NCBI GenBank assembly: GCA_037042915.1
Contig: CM073200.1
Span: 3,530,832-3,594,831 of the forward strand
Reading direction: 5' to 3'
DNA: 64,000 nt
Origin: Auricularia sp. M13
Taxonomy: Eukaryota; Basidiomycota; Agaricomycetes; Auriculariales; Auriculariaceae
The notes beneath the pieces were generated by a model that was given only the letters and a program-made list of their open reading frames with translations, ran no database searches and was not told where the DNA came from. Position numbers and translations under genes: made by a program. Position 1 is the first letter of the stretch; each line of letters opens with the position of its first letter. This document shows positions 23,651 through 36,001 of the stretch, piece by piece.

Positions 23651-26333
23651 CTACCATTCGTCTACAAGATGGCCCCGGCCCCCGACGCCAATCGAGCCGC
23701 ATCGCGCATAATAACGCGCGAGGGTGAGCCTCACAATGTCCAACCGCTTCGACGCTAGTCGCTCCCGGTCGCCCGACCCAATTTTCGAGAGCACGCCCAG
23801 GTACTCGGCACTGTACCCGTTCTGCACGCGCGACTGCAAAACCTCCAAACGTCCGAGGAGTTCGCAGATCTCGTCTGAGCGGAAGACAAGTTGTCCTGGA
23901 CACAAAGACGCGATTGTGAATACAGTTCTCATGCGCGACGAACGTGATCTCACCTGTCCCCAGGAGGTCGCAAGCGTCGGTCAGCAACACCGCCCACCAC
24001 GCTCGCGGCACGATCTCAGCGTTAAACATGTCGATGAGATGCTCTGCAGCAAGTGAGGGGTCGCCCTCCATGCAGAGTTTGCGGAACTCCGCGTATCGTT
24101 GGACGAAAATTAACCGGTGGGCGTACACAGCTTGCTCGCCCAAGTCGTCCGGTAACTGGAGTCCGACAGCAATTTGTCCGACCTTCTCGATGAATGCCTG
24201 CGGGCCTAGCAAAGAAAGCATGAGTCACGAAGTCGATCGGTGACATCGATGCCTGCTAAACAGAAAAACAGACCAGAAGCGATGTATTCGTCCAGCAGCC
24301 GGTTGGCCGCGCGCGCGATGCCCACGTATTCCTCCGCGCTCAAATAATAACTGATCGCGAGCCCGTAGTCGCCCTGCTGCAGGAAGACGTGGGCCGCGTT
24401 CTATGAGGGAGGCGGCGTTAGGCGTGCGCGAGTTCTCGCGGGCGGCACAGCGCAGCAGACCTTGCATATTTGGCGCCGCACGTGCTCGCGCGAGTGCTCC
24501 CTGCATATCTTGCTCAACGCTTCGACGCCATCGACGAGAGAATCGTTCGATGATGCAGTTGGGCCGCCCGGTGCGTCACGCATTTCCACATCGGCGGAAT
24601 CGGTAGGGTTGGGGAGGGAACTCGACGTCGCCAGGCTGCCGGTCCCAGCGGCTATTCGGATTGGCACCGTCAAGAGGATTTGGTCCGCCATGAGTTCGCC
24701 ACTGGGGCCGCAGGTGTACATGTAGTCGACCGTGAGCCGCCAGAGGTGCGGATCCGACCGCAGGTACTCTGCGTATGCGAGCACGAGATAATCCCGCACT
24801 GCAGTAGTTGTCCTGCCGGCGTTCAGTGAACGGATGAACTGTGACAGCCACTTCACTTACTCCAAATCCGTCGCATCATCCATCATGTCTATTGGCGCCA
24901 GCATGTCGGTGAGATGGGCCGCCAACCAGATGTCGAGTTTGTTAGAATGTTCGATGATTTTGCCCATAGAACTCTCAAACAGGGCTAGATGCAGAAGGTC
25001 TTCCTCCGACGGCGCGTCGGCAGGGATGCTTTCCAGCAGGTCTCTGACAAGTTCCCTGGGCCACGGCGTCAGAAGCAGAAACATCTCTCAGTTAGCGCGC
25101 ACGCGCGCATGCTCACGGCAAGTCGTCCCGTCGCAGGCCGACGCGGACCCAGACACCCCACACGCACACGGCCTCGCGCCAGCCCGCGTCGCTCTCCTTG
25201 CAGCAGCGGACGACGACCTCGGCGTTCCCCTCCAATATGCCAAGCAGGTCGGACAGCTGGGCGCGCCACTCCTGGCCCTCGCGCGCGGGCAGCGCGTCGA
25301 ACTCGCGGCGCAGCACGGCGACGCGCTCCTTCCACTGGCGCCAGGCGAGGAAGAACTCGTTGTCCATCGCGTACGCGCTCGAGCGCGGGTGCGCGGCGAG
25401 CAGCGGGACGAGCGTGCCGGCGATGTGCTGCAGGTACGGCGACGGGTGCGCGTCGAGCTTGGCGAGGAAGTGCACGGCCGAGCGCGAGAGGCCGCGCAGC
25501 ACGCAGCGAGTGATGTACGGCCAGTAGTTCGCGTCCGCCCACGGCGCGTCCACCGCGGCGAGCGCCATGCCCTCCTCGGTCGACGGCGCGATGAAGTTGC
25601 GGTTCAGCCAGTCCAGCAGCTCCTCGCCCACCAGGCCGCGCTTCGAGCCAGACGCGGGAAGGTAGACGGTCTGCAGCAGATGGACGCAGCTGTAGAGGCT
25701 TTGGTAGTGGCCGATGCTGCGCGCGGACGGCGGGTCGCGTTTCTGCAGCACGCGGTTGAGCCACCGTCGACAGACCGAACGACTTGCTTACTTCGAGCGA
25801 TTCGATGTGAGCAGAGAGCGCCACCAGATAGTCGTCTGCAATGTTGGAGTACATGGTCAACGCGTCTTCGCCCTGCAAGCTGCGTCAAGTCAGTGTCTGC
25901 GCTATTCAGCGCGCATTGCAGGCACGCACAGGGCAATGTCGCGGTCGCGCAGTTCCTTGACTTGGCGCGTGTATTTTACAAAGGTGATATAGGTGTCAGA
26001 AATGAACTGTTCGCGCGCGATGAGCCCGTTGAACGCGTCGAACTGCTAAATTCACGCACATCTCGTCGCAGCTGGGATGGCACGCGGTCCACGGTCGCAA
26101 AGTATATATCCGTCGGGGGCTGCACAGAGCTCGAGGAGGCCGTACTAGGCTGGAAAAGCGCGTCAGAATTACAGTCAGGGCGAAAGGGACGCGGAACGAG
26201 CCTTTGTGGTCGTTGTGTGAATCGCGAGCGAGTTGTCGCGCGGCGAGAAGGTGGCCGTCGTCGTGAAGCCGGCAGAGGACAGCTTGTGCAGCTCGTCTTT
26301 GGCCCATGCCGCGGGTTGTAGGTGCGCCTGCAT
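23651..26333 (-). CDS. NUP85: Nucleoporin Nup85 (Y-complex subunit)
   Basis: Scaffold nucleoporin of the Nup84/Nup107 Y-complex in the nuclear pore coat. Start MQAHLQPAAWAKDELHKLSS at 26333; then TDIYFATVDRVPSQLRRDVR, FNGLIAREQFISDTYITFVK, YTRQVKELRDRDIAL, QKRDPPSARSIGHYQSLYSC, GEELLDWLNRNFIAPSTEEG, WPYITRCVLRGLSRSAVHFL, VCVWGVWVRVGLRRDDLP, RDLLESIPADAPSEEDLLHL, RDYLVLAYAEYLRSDPHLWR, NAAHVFLQQGDYGLAISYYL, PQAFIEKVGQIAVGLQLP, FNAEIVPRAWWAVLLTDACD and a C-terminus DIVRLTLARYYARCGSIG ending DEW-stop at 23651. All-helical alpha-solenoid, as known for Nup85. About 700 residues and at least eleven exons; the 1-kb exon at 25110-25760 is unusually GC-rich. The first exon could start further upstream. 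Confidence 0.82.
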
Positions 26334-27561
26334 GTCGGGCAACGAGCTCAGAGTCTGCTGAGAGGTCCGCGTCGCGCTTCGCGGAAGCAAGGACCGAACA
26401 CAATTTCGCGTCCCGCCGATCGTGTTCGACCTTGACTCGTGCTCATCATCGCCTTGGACGCTGGACTGCCCATCCTGGGCTGGATTACTTTTGGACGCGC
26501 GCGGACAAGGATTGACCATATGCGCGCGGCGAAATCTGGCTTGGAAGACTGGTCGTGCCGGACATTCAGCAACACCGCCGCCATATTGCAGCCATCCGAG
26601 AAGGGGCTGCAGAACGACGCGCGACGAGTGGCAAGATCGTAATTAAATCCCGACAGTCGCGCTCTGCAGTCTCTTAGTTCTTCACATTCGGAGAGTATGC
26701 GTGGTCGACCTTACTGGCGTTTAGAATCGAGACCTGGACTCCTCCTCGACGAGCATCCGCCATCCCGGGCAGGATCCTCACCCAGTCATTGGATATCGGC
26801 GCACGCGTCTTGATGAGCAATACCGGTATGCCTCTCCATTGCCGACCACCCATTGTCGCAGGGATGTCACGGGCTCCAATATTATGGTCTAGCCGTACCA
26901 CCGGCGGCCATTGTCTCCCGGTCTGGAGGAGTGTACGTGGTCATCTTTGAGTAGGAATGATGCCTGCGGCACGTCTTTCCCACTCACAGCAGGTGAATCT
27001 GTCCCTTGCCGACTTGGATGGGCGATTCGACCGAAGGTGCGCCAATTTGGTATCACGAGCATCGCAAGGGTACGTTGGCACGGCGAAAGGATGTCGCAGG
27101 TCTTAGATCCTCTACGACGTCCCACTCGACGCTGGAATAGAGCTGCACCCCCGCCTCCAAGGCCATTCTGAGTGTCGGGCAGGGCGGACCACTTCGACAT
27201 TCTGGATGGAAAACGCGTCATCCCCGGCGCAATTTGATTCACAGAGGTCCTCAATATACCTCCGAAAACGTTGGCCGTGTCGAAAGCAGACTTCAACGCG
27301 TCCATTCGCGCATTTTTTGCGCATTGTTCCATTGTACATCGTATCTACAAGCCTCATAATACACTCCTGCATTTTCTCCTATTTAATTGAAGAGCATAGA
27401 AAGGCGACCGCGCCGCCCCCAGGCCCGGAGTTTCAAGCTGAGATGGAGGATGTGGAGGGTGGTCGATTTCTCACATATGGGCGCGGTGAAATTCAAAGTC
27501 CGCGTGCCTTCTCTCTTACTCAAACCCCACATTCACCCCCCGTTTTCAACTCGAGCAAGCA
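26334..27561. other. Intergenic with unassigned minus-strand frames
   Basis: Upstream of both NUP85 and histone H4. Minus-strand frames at 26889-27332 (FDTANVFGGILRTSVNQIAP, SKWSALPDTQNGLGGGGA) and 26674-26901 (VRLDHNIGARDIPATMGGRQ, DARRGGVQVSILNASKVDHA, ending NVKN-stop) look more protein-like than average. They could be exons of a short or decaying gene of unknown family. No domain or convincing splice plan was found. Confidence 0.3.
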
Positions 27562-28046
<485 letters not shown>

Positions 28047-28614
28047 GCCTCCAAACGTGTCTCTCTGTCGTTGTCGTGCCCTGTACTGCCTGTTATGCAA
28101 TTCCATGTGTGTAGTATGCTCGCGACCGCGATCGGAGTATGAGTGAATCCTCGGGCTTCTTCCGTCGGGTTTCGGGATCCAATTTCCCGAGTCACGCGGT
28201 CGGATCCATTCAAACTCGAATCTCGGAAGGGTGTGAGAGTCGTCGGATGACACCGAGGCTTGCTCCATTCTGGGCAATTGTATGCCCATACAAGGAAGGT
28301 TTGTCCCTTTCTGCCCTGTCAGTGTCGGGGATGTTTCTGGTGGGATATGCGTCTGTCAGTGTCGAGATCAAGTCAAAGAGGAAGGATTATGGCTCCTGTC
28401 AAGTCGTAGTGGGAAGATGATAAAAACATGGAATCTTGGTTTGAACCAACCCCAAACTTGAATTCGATTCCCCTGATCCATGCTACTACCATGGCCAGTG
28501 TGGATAATGTCTTGCAGACATATTCAAGTCGAGTATGTAAATTAAGCTCATCGTACAGGAGCCCATTCACAACAGTATGACGAGACAAGTAACGAACTGG
28601 GCCGCGCCCTGATC
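28047..28614. other. Intergenic, downstream of H4
   Basis: H4 3' UTR, then sequence with GGAAGGTTTGTCCC at about 28296, resembling GGAAGGTTTGTTCC at about 32354. It may be the outer edge of the duplicated block described at 28615-29010. No gene. Confidence 0.4.
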
Positions 28615-28730
28615 GGTGAACACCAGGATCTTGCCGTATACGGCAGCTCCATTGCCCAATTGGGACAGGATCGCGTATCTCCAGAGCGCGCAACAAGGAG
28701 TTATGCGCCGCGGGATCTCGTTGTAAGACA
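28615..28730 (-). repeat. Diverged copy of the 32398-32512 flank
   Basis: Same order of words as 32398-32512 on the same strand: GTGAACACCAGGATCTTGCC, GTATACGGCAGCTC, CAATTGGGACAG, GCGTATCT, TTATGCGCCGCGGGAT, CGTTGTAAGA, against TTGAACACTAGGATCTTGCC, GCATACAGCAACTC, GAATTGGGATAG, ATGTATCT, TGATGCGCAGCGGGAT, GCGTCGTAAGA. By eye about three-quarters identical with small gaps. It copies the 3' flank of the gene at 32654-35721. Confidence 0.7.
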
Positions 28731-28754
28731 AAGACCCGCTAGTTATCTAGACTC

Positions 28755-29010
28755 GCAGCACTTGCAGTTGCTGGCCGCAGGCGGTTTGAACTGCAGCGGC
28801 GGCGCAACGCGGGCAGCTTTGCAGCCATCATGGTGGTCGCGCTGAGCTCGCCCAGTATATCGTTCTCGGGCAGCAAGCGCGCCGGATGTGCTAGGCAGGA
28901 ATGCCAGGACGTCGCTAGAGGCTGCTGGGGTGGTCGCGACGGTGTCCTACGGTGGGACGCTGTCGATGTGCTGGCTGTGTCTGGCTACGGGCGTGTGCTG
29001 TCCGTGGATG
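28755..29010 (-). pseudogene. Truncated relic copy of the 32654-35721 gene
   Basis: Two colinear pieces match the inside of the leftward gene at 32654-35721. 28755-28912 (GCACTTGCAG, CCGCAGGCGG, GCGCTGAGCTCGCCCAG, TTCTCGGGCAGCA, GTGCTAGGCA, GACGTCGCT) matches 34093-34265. 28913-29010 (AGAGGCTGC, GTCGCGACGGTGTCCT, CGCTGTCGATG, GCTGTCCG) matches about 34428-34545. The part between is missing, as is everything outside. No open frame survives, and it lies just before the ATG7 start codon. Confidence 0.65.
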
Positions 29011-29078
29011 ACTTGCATTCTCTCGAAGCATGGGACGCGTGTGCGGCAGATCCCGAACGTTCTCCTCATCCTCTCGCG

Positions 29079-32045
29079 ATGCCAGTGGTACAGTTCCAGC
29101 CGTTCACATCGCTCGTCCACCCGAGTTCTGGCACGAGCTGACACGGCGCAAGGTCGACGAGCTCCGTCTCAGCCAGGATGCGCTCCCGATCCACGCCTCC
29201 TACGCCCTCGCGAGGACTGCGCGCGATAGGGAGTCCGGCGTCGACGTCCCGCTGCCTGCCACCCTTGCCCTCGGCGGCGATGCGTTCGGCGACGTACCCA
29301 GCAAAGACTTCAAGTCCGTACATGTCGTTGGACGCGCGTGCTGAGTGCCGCTGCTGACCGGAACAAAGGCTCGGCGCTGTGGCGCGCGGCAGCCTGCGCA
29401 ACTTCAACACCATCGACGAGTTCAAGGCGCTCGACAAGACCGCCGCCTTCAACGCCCTTGCCGACGAGGTGCGCGCTCCATTCGAATCCGCGCGTGGGCA
29501 TCCATTTATCTTCCGCTGTGGCAGATCTGGACCAAGGCGGTCGAGCAGGACGACCCGTCCGAGCTGACGCGTTTCCTGCTCATCTGCTTCGCCGACCTGA
29601 AGAAATACCGCTACTACTACTGGTTCGCATTTCCCGCCTTCGTCGCCAAGCCCGCATGGGAGATCGATGCTGCCGGATGGGCGAATGCCAGCGACGCCGT
29701 CGACGTGCGTGCGCTCGTGGCTGGCACGTGCGGACTCTGGCTGACCCTTTGGCCTGCGCTTGCAGATGGCCGCGCTGTGGAACGCGCTCAATGAGAAGGC
29801 GATCAACGCGCCGTTCTTCCTGGCGAAACCAAGCGGTCAAGTTGCGCCATTGAGCGAGTACGATGCCTTCTTTGCTGGCGTGCCCGAGCAGGACGTGCGT
29901 ATTTTGGCCCTTGTGCTTTGCGCGCCGTCCCTCATTGACGCTCTGTTTACCCAGCGTATCGTCGCGTTCCTCGACCCGTCTGCAGCGTCCGATAACCCCG
30001 GCTGGCCGCTGCGCAACCTGCTCGCCTACCTGCGCCACCGCCATCCCAACGCGCCCTCCTTCCGCATCCTCAGCTTCCGCGACGCCTCCCCGCCGCCCTC
30101 GCCAACAGCGCCGTGGAAATCGCGCATCGGGACCCTCTCCTCCTCGACGCCGGCCACCAAGCCCGCAGCGGTGGGCTGGGAGAAGACGGCGGCGGGCAAG
30201 CTCGCGCCGCGTCTCGCGGACCTGGGGCCCAGCATGGACCCGCACCTGCTCGCCGCGCAGGCCGTCGACCTCAACCTGAAACTCATGCGCTGGCGCCTGC
30301 TCCCGCAGCTCGACCTCGAGCGCATCTCCGGCACGCGCTGCCTGCTGCTCGGCGCGGGCACGCTGGGGTGCTATGTCGGCCGCGCGCTGCTCGCGTGGGG
30401 CGTGCGCAACATCACGTTTTCGACAGCGGCCGCGTGTCGTTCAGCAACCCCGTCCGGCAGCCGCTGTTTGAGTTTGCGGACTGCTTGGATGGGGGAAGCC
30501 CAAGGCCGAGGCCGCCGCGGACGCGCTGAAGAGGGTGTTTCCGGGCGTGAATGCGACTGGAAGTGCGTGACCTTTCTTTTTCTTGATGACTTTCGATCCC
30601 GCCAGTCGGTTGCGGCGCTCGCAATGCTTGCGCATCCTTCGTTGTGGCCCACGCGCAGTCGCCCTCCATTCCGCGCGCTGCAGTCTTCCTCTTCAAATGC
30701 CCTCCCGTTTGCGCCATTGTTTTCCTTTCCACCGTCAAATCGCCATTTGCCTCATTGCTTCGCGCGTTATTTTGTCCTGTTGAGCTGACGCCCACCTTTC
30801 GCCAGTAACGTTATCGATCCCCATGCCCGGACACCCCGTCGCGTCCGGCGCAGAAGAAGAGCGCGTGCGCAAGGACGTGCAGACGCTCGAGCGCCTCTTC
30901 GACGAGCACGACGCCGTGTTCCTGCTCATGGACTCGCGCGAGAGCCGGTGGCTGCCCACCATGCTCGGCGTGCAAAAGGGAAAGGTGCGTCCTGAGTTTG
31001 GCTCTCCTGCATTACCTACCCTCCTTCGCGCCGTGCCCGTTTTGCATCCTGGCTCACGCAAATAAATCGCTTCGCAGATTGTGATGAACGCCGCGCTCGG
31101 CTTCGACACGTACCTCGTTATGCGACATGGTGCGCCCGGCGGACCTGAGGGACGGCGCCGGCTTGGGTGTTACTACTGCAATGATATCGTTGCCCCGGGC
31201 GACGTGAGTACCTTGCGTTGGGGCTGCACGCTTCCGCGCCCCATCCGCGACCGCGGACACAAACAACAACTACTGACCGCACGCTCAGAGCCTGTCGGAC
31301 CGCACGCTCGACCAGATGTGCACCGTCACGCGGCCCGGGCTCGCGGCGATCGCGAGCGCGAGCGCCGTGGAGCTGCTCGCGAGCCTGCTGCAGCATCCCG
31401 ACGGGTGCGTTGTCCGTTTACTTTGCTTCATCTATCGCTCACTTGCGCCATCTCCCTGTCTCCTCCTGCTCTGTCCCTGCCTATTCATTTGTCGCTCGCT
31501 CCTGTTTGCGTTCTCAGGATCCACGCGCCCGCGCCGCCGCCCAAGGCGGACGACATGCCCGCGGGGACGGAGGGCGTGCTCGGGCTCGTGCCGCACCAGC
31601 TGCGCGGGTACTTGGCGCAGTTCCGCACCCTGCCCGTCGTCGGGGACGCTTTTGGGCGGTGTACGGCTTGCTCGGAGACGGTGCGTGTCTGATTGGATAC
31701 ATTTCCTCCTACCATTGTTGCGGCGGTCGTCGTTCGCCTCTTCCAGATCTCTCAGCTTGCTGTGCTCGCTGGCTTGGACTCAATATTACCTTCGTTATCA
31801 TTCCCCTTTGCACCGAGCCTCCCCACTTGCCACCTCTCTTTGCGATACTGACCCGCACGTAGGTCGTGAAAGCGTACGAAACGGACGGCTGGGCGATGCT
31901 CAAGCGCGCGTTCAACGAGCGCGACTACCTCGAGAAGCTGACGGGCCTGGACGAGCTGTACAAGGAGGGCGACGCCGCGCTCGAGAGCGTCGATTGGGAT
32001 GAAGAGGAGGACGAAGCGGGCGGCGAGGGCGTGGACGACTTCTAG
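29079..32045 (+). CDS. ATG7: ATG7, E1-like activating enzyme of autophagy
   Basis: Activates Atg8 and Atg12 by adenylation and thioester formation, then passes them to Atg3 and Atg10. Start [15 protein letters not shown] at 29079; N-terminal domain ([59 protein letters not shown]), nucleotide site [63 protein letters not shown], zinc ligands GCYYC and RCTAC, catalytic Cys in [11 protein letters not shown], and an acidic tail [17 protein letters not shown]-stop. Three frame slips occur at about 29123 (CCG-GAG-TTC expected), 30420 and 30497, each fitting loss of one base in a homopolymer; the rest is fully conserved, so assembly error is more likely than gene death. The splice near 29290-29350 also does not keep phase. 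Confidence 0.85.
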
Positions 32046-32653
32046 ATGCGTATGTTCCAGTGTTGGTTGGTCGGGGAGGTCTGCGCGTGAGCTATCGGAG
32101 GGGTGCGAGGACCCAGTTGTGTTCCTATGCGTGGGTGAAGGCGCTGTAATTTTGGATCGGTGTGTGATGTCTGCGTGCGGTGTGTAATGTAGGTGTAGCT
32201 CATGATCATGATCACGTGGTTCTTGTTTTCGAATACAGCAAACTGTACTCCCGACCGTAATCATCCTGATATTTGCTGCAGCATGACGTTTACCTGACCA
32301 TCGGGAGTGTCGAAATGGTTTGTGCTTCATCTGTGGCTATGGCCTACTAACCAGGAAGGTTTGTTCCTGTCCTGCCAGGTGAATTGCTCCCTGGATGTTG
32401 AACACTAGGATCTTGCCGCATACAGCAACTCACCTGCCGAATTGGGATAGACCGATGTATCTTTAACGCGCTGCACAGCTTGATGCGCAGCGGGATACCG
32501 CGTCGTAAGAAAACGGCTTCTTCAAGTCTCTCGCAGTGGATCCAAATATAATTGACTGCAAATGCGTAAAATTACATCATGTTATGGCGTGCAAGACAGA
32601 AAAGGGGATAACGAAAGCAACGACATTGCATGACACGTGCCAGTGGGTCAGAC
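32046..32653. other. Convergent intergenic region holding source of the duplicated flank
   Basis: 3' ends of ATG7 and of the acidic-phenylalanine gene. 32398-32512 is the counterpart of the diverged repeat at 28615-28730. A palindromic CATGATCATGATCA lies near 32200. No gene. Confidence 0.5.
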
Positions 32654-35600
32654 TCATAGCGAGTCGAAGAAGGTCAGATCCGCGGCGGACAGTTTGCCAT
32701 TCTTCTGCGGCGGAGGCGGCGACGCGACGCTGCCCGTGCTGAAAAGCGATGCAAACGCATCTCCGTTCGCGGGCGCCGCCGGTGGGCTACTGGCGTTGAA
32801 TAGCGATGTAGGCGGAGGAGAGGGCGCGGCGAACGGCGGAGACGTCATGCGTGGCGGCGGCGATTTTGTGGGCGCGAGCGGCGAGCTGACGAGCGGTACG
32901 CTGCTGAACGCCGCGGCCCCGCTCCGGGACGCCGGCCGCGCGAGATCGTCAAACAGCGACCCCGGCATTTGCGGCGCGGCTTGCGGCGGCAAGTTCGAAA
33001 CGGGGCTGGCGCTGCCGGGGCTGGAGCTGCGCGATACCGGACGCGCCAAGTCGTCAAAGAGGGAGAGCGGCGGTTGGGCAGCAGGCGGTGGCGGCAGTGC
33101 ACTACGTGATGCTGGCCTCGACGCGATCGACGTCACGGATATGGGGCTCACGGGACTTGCCACAGCGGACGCGGGAGTCGAATCGACGAGCAATTCGTTC
33201 GCGTCCTCCATCAAGTTAATGGTCTGTCTCCGCGAGCTTGAGCCGGGCGGCGGCGCCAGCAACGGCAGTGGCGTCGCACTCGAGCTCGGCACCGGAGTGC
33301 GCGACATCACTACCACAGGACGACCACCCGGCGGCGGCGCGAGAGCCGGCGGCACACCAGTGGACCTAGGCGTTGACGCCGACCGACTCATCACCGCCAC
33401 AGGCGTGCGCGCTCCTATCCGCGGCGGGTCTGGCAGTCGCGTCTCCCTGCGTACTGGCGGCGGCGGTGGCGGCGCTATCGATTGCGCGGGAGCGGAGGGG
33501 AGCGAAATGAAATCGCCAAAATCGTCAAAGTCGTCGTCAGCAGCCCCTGGAGCTGGCGCCGACGGAGACGGCGCAGCGACAAGCGGACTCTGGAATGTCG
33601 GCGTGGCCTGCATAATGGGCGTCTGGAACGTCGGCGTTTGAGCAGCAGATGGCGACGCGAAGAGCGGCGCTGCGCTGGGACTCTGGAACGCTTGAGTTTG
33701 GCTCCGTGGCTGAGGCTGCGGGGGACTACTCATGCTCATAAAGTCGTCAAATTCGTCTCCACCAAATAGCGTCGCAGGAGGCGGCGCGGCTGGCGTTCGT
33801 TTCGGCGCAGACGGCGGCGGGGGCAGCGGACTATGCATCCGCTCTGCAGCGAGCACAGACGAGGGCAGCACGGCCTTGTGACTAGGCTGTTGCTGATGCC
33901 TCGAGTTCGCCTTCACAGCGGAGGCCACATTGCGTGCGGCGGCAACAGGAGCGTAGCCCTGGGCAAAGCCCGTCAGGCCGTCGCCGAGCATCGCGTCGAG
34001 CGCGGCGCCACCCGCAACGACGCCCTGCATTGCCACCAACTCATCTTCGTCCGTGTCGTCGTCTTCGAACGCCCAGCCCTGCTGCTTTTGCGCTTGCACT
34101 TGCGGTTTCCCGCCCGCAGGCGGATTGGACAGCGGAGGCGGAGGCGGGAGCGGCGGCGGTGCGGGTAGTTTTGCGACCGCCATGCTGCTCGCGCTGAGCT
34201 CGCCTAGAATGTCATCTTCGGGCAGTAGGCGAGTACCAGACGTGCTGGGCACGACGTCGCTCAGGAACGACAGGTCCGAGTTGGAGAGCGTCATCTCACT
34301 CGGCTGCTGCTGCTGCGTCGCCTTGCGCCCGAAGCGGCCAAACAGGCGCGATATGGCCGACGGCGCGGGATCCGTCGAGGTAGGCGATGCCATGCTCGTC
34401 GTTGGGCTCGTCGGCGCGGTGGCCACCGGGCTAGAGGTCGCCGCGGTAGTCGCGACAGTGTCCTTGCTTCCCGATGATCGGATGCTGTCGATGCTCGGCC
34501 GTGGCTTGTCTATGCTTGGTCGCGGCGCAGGCGATGCTGTCCGCGGCGTTGTCTCGCCCTTTGGTGCTGGCGGCATGGACGTTGGGCGGCGGTTCCATAA
34601 GCTCAATATCCCTCGTGCGGGCGCAGGTTTCGCTTCTGCCTGCGGTTGAGCTGCGGGCGTCTCCAACAATTTCGTTTCCCACGGCCAGTCATCTTTGACG
34701 ACCTGCTTGGCCTTGACAGCGCTCTCCCAAGCGCTGTTACCTTTGGACGAATAAAATTGCGAAAGCGGGCTTTGCTGGACCATCGGGTACGACTTGGTGA
34801 GCCGTATGGACGTCTGTAGCGACTTGAACAGAGCCGTTTTTGCGAATTGTGGTGCGGGCTTGAGGTGATAGTCTGGTACCAGGCTTTCCAAGAGATCGGA
34901 CCTAGAAGGACGCGGAAACATCATTAGGCATGAATGCTACTGAGCTGCGAACGCACAAGCCGGGCAGGCTCTCCAACCGCTGAACCGGCACTTCGTCAGG
35001 TTTAGTCTCTGGAGCGGGCCACAAGTCATTCGCGAGCGCGTCCCATTGTGAAATGAGCGCGTTGACCGCTTCGCGCGGCTGCAGGGATCCGTCAGTGCTC
35101 AGAACACGCGACTGCAGCGAAAAGCGGGCATACGAAGCGTCTTTCGCGTTCTTCCTCCAACCGCTGTCGCGCGCTGGCCGCGGCCCACTCGTCCTGGTCG
35201 TCTTCAGCCTTCCATTCCGTCGGCGACCAGAGGCTGCGCGAGACGGCTGTGATGGGCGCTGCGCTCTCCGGCGCGTCTGCAGCCCACGCATTGTCTGGCG
35301 CCAGGGCAAGCGCCGGCGACGCGATGTCAGGCTCTGCGCTCTCGAAGCTGCCGAACGCGTCGTGCTCGTCAAACTCGTCAAGACGCGTCTGGGACTCGGG
35401 TGCGTCCTCGTCGGCCGGCGCCTGTGCCTGCGTTTCTGGCTCTGAGTCGGGCTCGTCTGGCCGTTCCTCTTCGTCCGGTTCTAGTTCTGGTGCAGGTGCA
35501 GGGGGTACCGGCTCCTCTTCATGCTGCTCGTCCTCGTCGTCGTCTACGCTATCGTCGGTATCTTGCCCAGCAGTCCAAATGGGCGGCGCTTGCATGGGGT

Positions 35601-35721
35601 CGTCGTCGGCAGGCCATGCAGGTGGTTCCCACGTCGCTGCGGTTGGCTTCCACGGGTCGTCCGCTGACGCGCTGGGCGGCGCGGCCGGCGTCGTCCAGGC
35701 GTTTGCCCATGGGTCGTCCAT
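32654..35721 (-). CDS. Putative clathrin-adaptor accessory protein, acidic-Phe motifs
   Basis: Large, mostly disordered protein. Start MDDPWANAW at 35721, followed by DDPWKP and a long Asp/Glu/Pro segment (QHEEEPVPPAPAPELEPDEE). Short Phe-centred acidic motifs recur: DEFDEHDAFGSFESAEPD near the N-terminus, GDEFDDFMSMS and DDDFDDFGDFISLPS in the C-terminal half, and LTFFDSL at the very end. A compact helical part (SDLLESLVPDYHLKPAPQFA, TALFKSLQTSIRLTKSYPMV, SAWESAVKAKQVVKDDWPWE) lies between. DFGDF/AFGSF fits the gamma-ear binding consensus of AP-1/GGA partners such as aftiphilin, and DPW is an AP-2 ear motif. The role in clathrin trafficking is therefore an inference from motifs. Three exons, about 1000 residues. 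A broken partial copy is at 28755-29010. Confidence 0.65.
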
Positions 35722-36001
35722 GGGCGGTTCGTCGAGACTGTCGCAGCGTAAGCGACGCGCGCGCTTATCGGAACCTTTCTGTCCGTCCGCGGGACATCCA
35801 TTGCCAGCCAAGTTAGCAAAAGATAAAGTGTGTAAGACGTAGTACAAAGCGTTGTAAATAACCTATACTAAGCAGCGCGAAGCTTTCTCCAGCACGCAGA
35901 CTCTGCGAGATTCAGACCGACGCTCGTTAGGTTGGAGGGATGAACGATTAATTTCCTATTTCCAAAGCTACTAAACGAGTGTTATGGTCTCTCACTTTAC
36001 A

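Noticed and set aside
24834-26321. 495-codon open frame opposite NUP85
   Set aside because: It is antisense to well-conserved Nup85 exons and is an Arg/Ala-rich shadow of their GC-rich codons.
28139-28420. 93-codon frame after histone H4
   Set aside because: No family pattern; part of it overlaps the edge of the duplicated flank, which is non-coding.
29079-32045. ATG7 as a pseudogene
   Set aside because: All catalytic and zinc-binding residues are intact and the three frame slips each fit a one-base homopolymer loss, the same error seen in other genes of the window.
32637-33641. 334-codon Gly-rich frame opposite the acidic-phenylalanine gene
   Set aside because: Antisense shadow of Pro/Ser/Ala-rich coding sequence; the opposite strand has conserved acidic-Phe motifs and a proper start.
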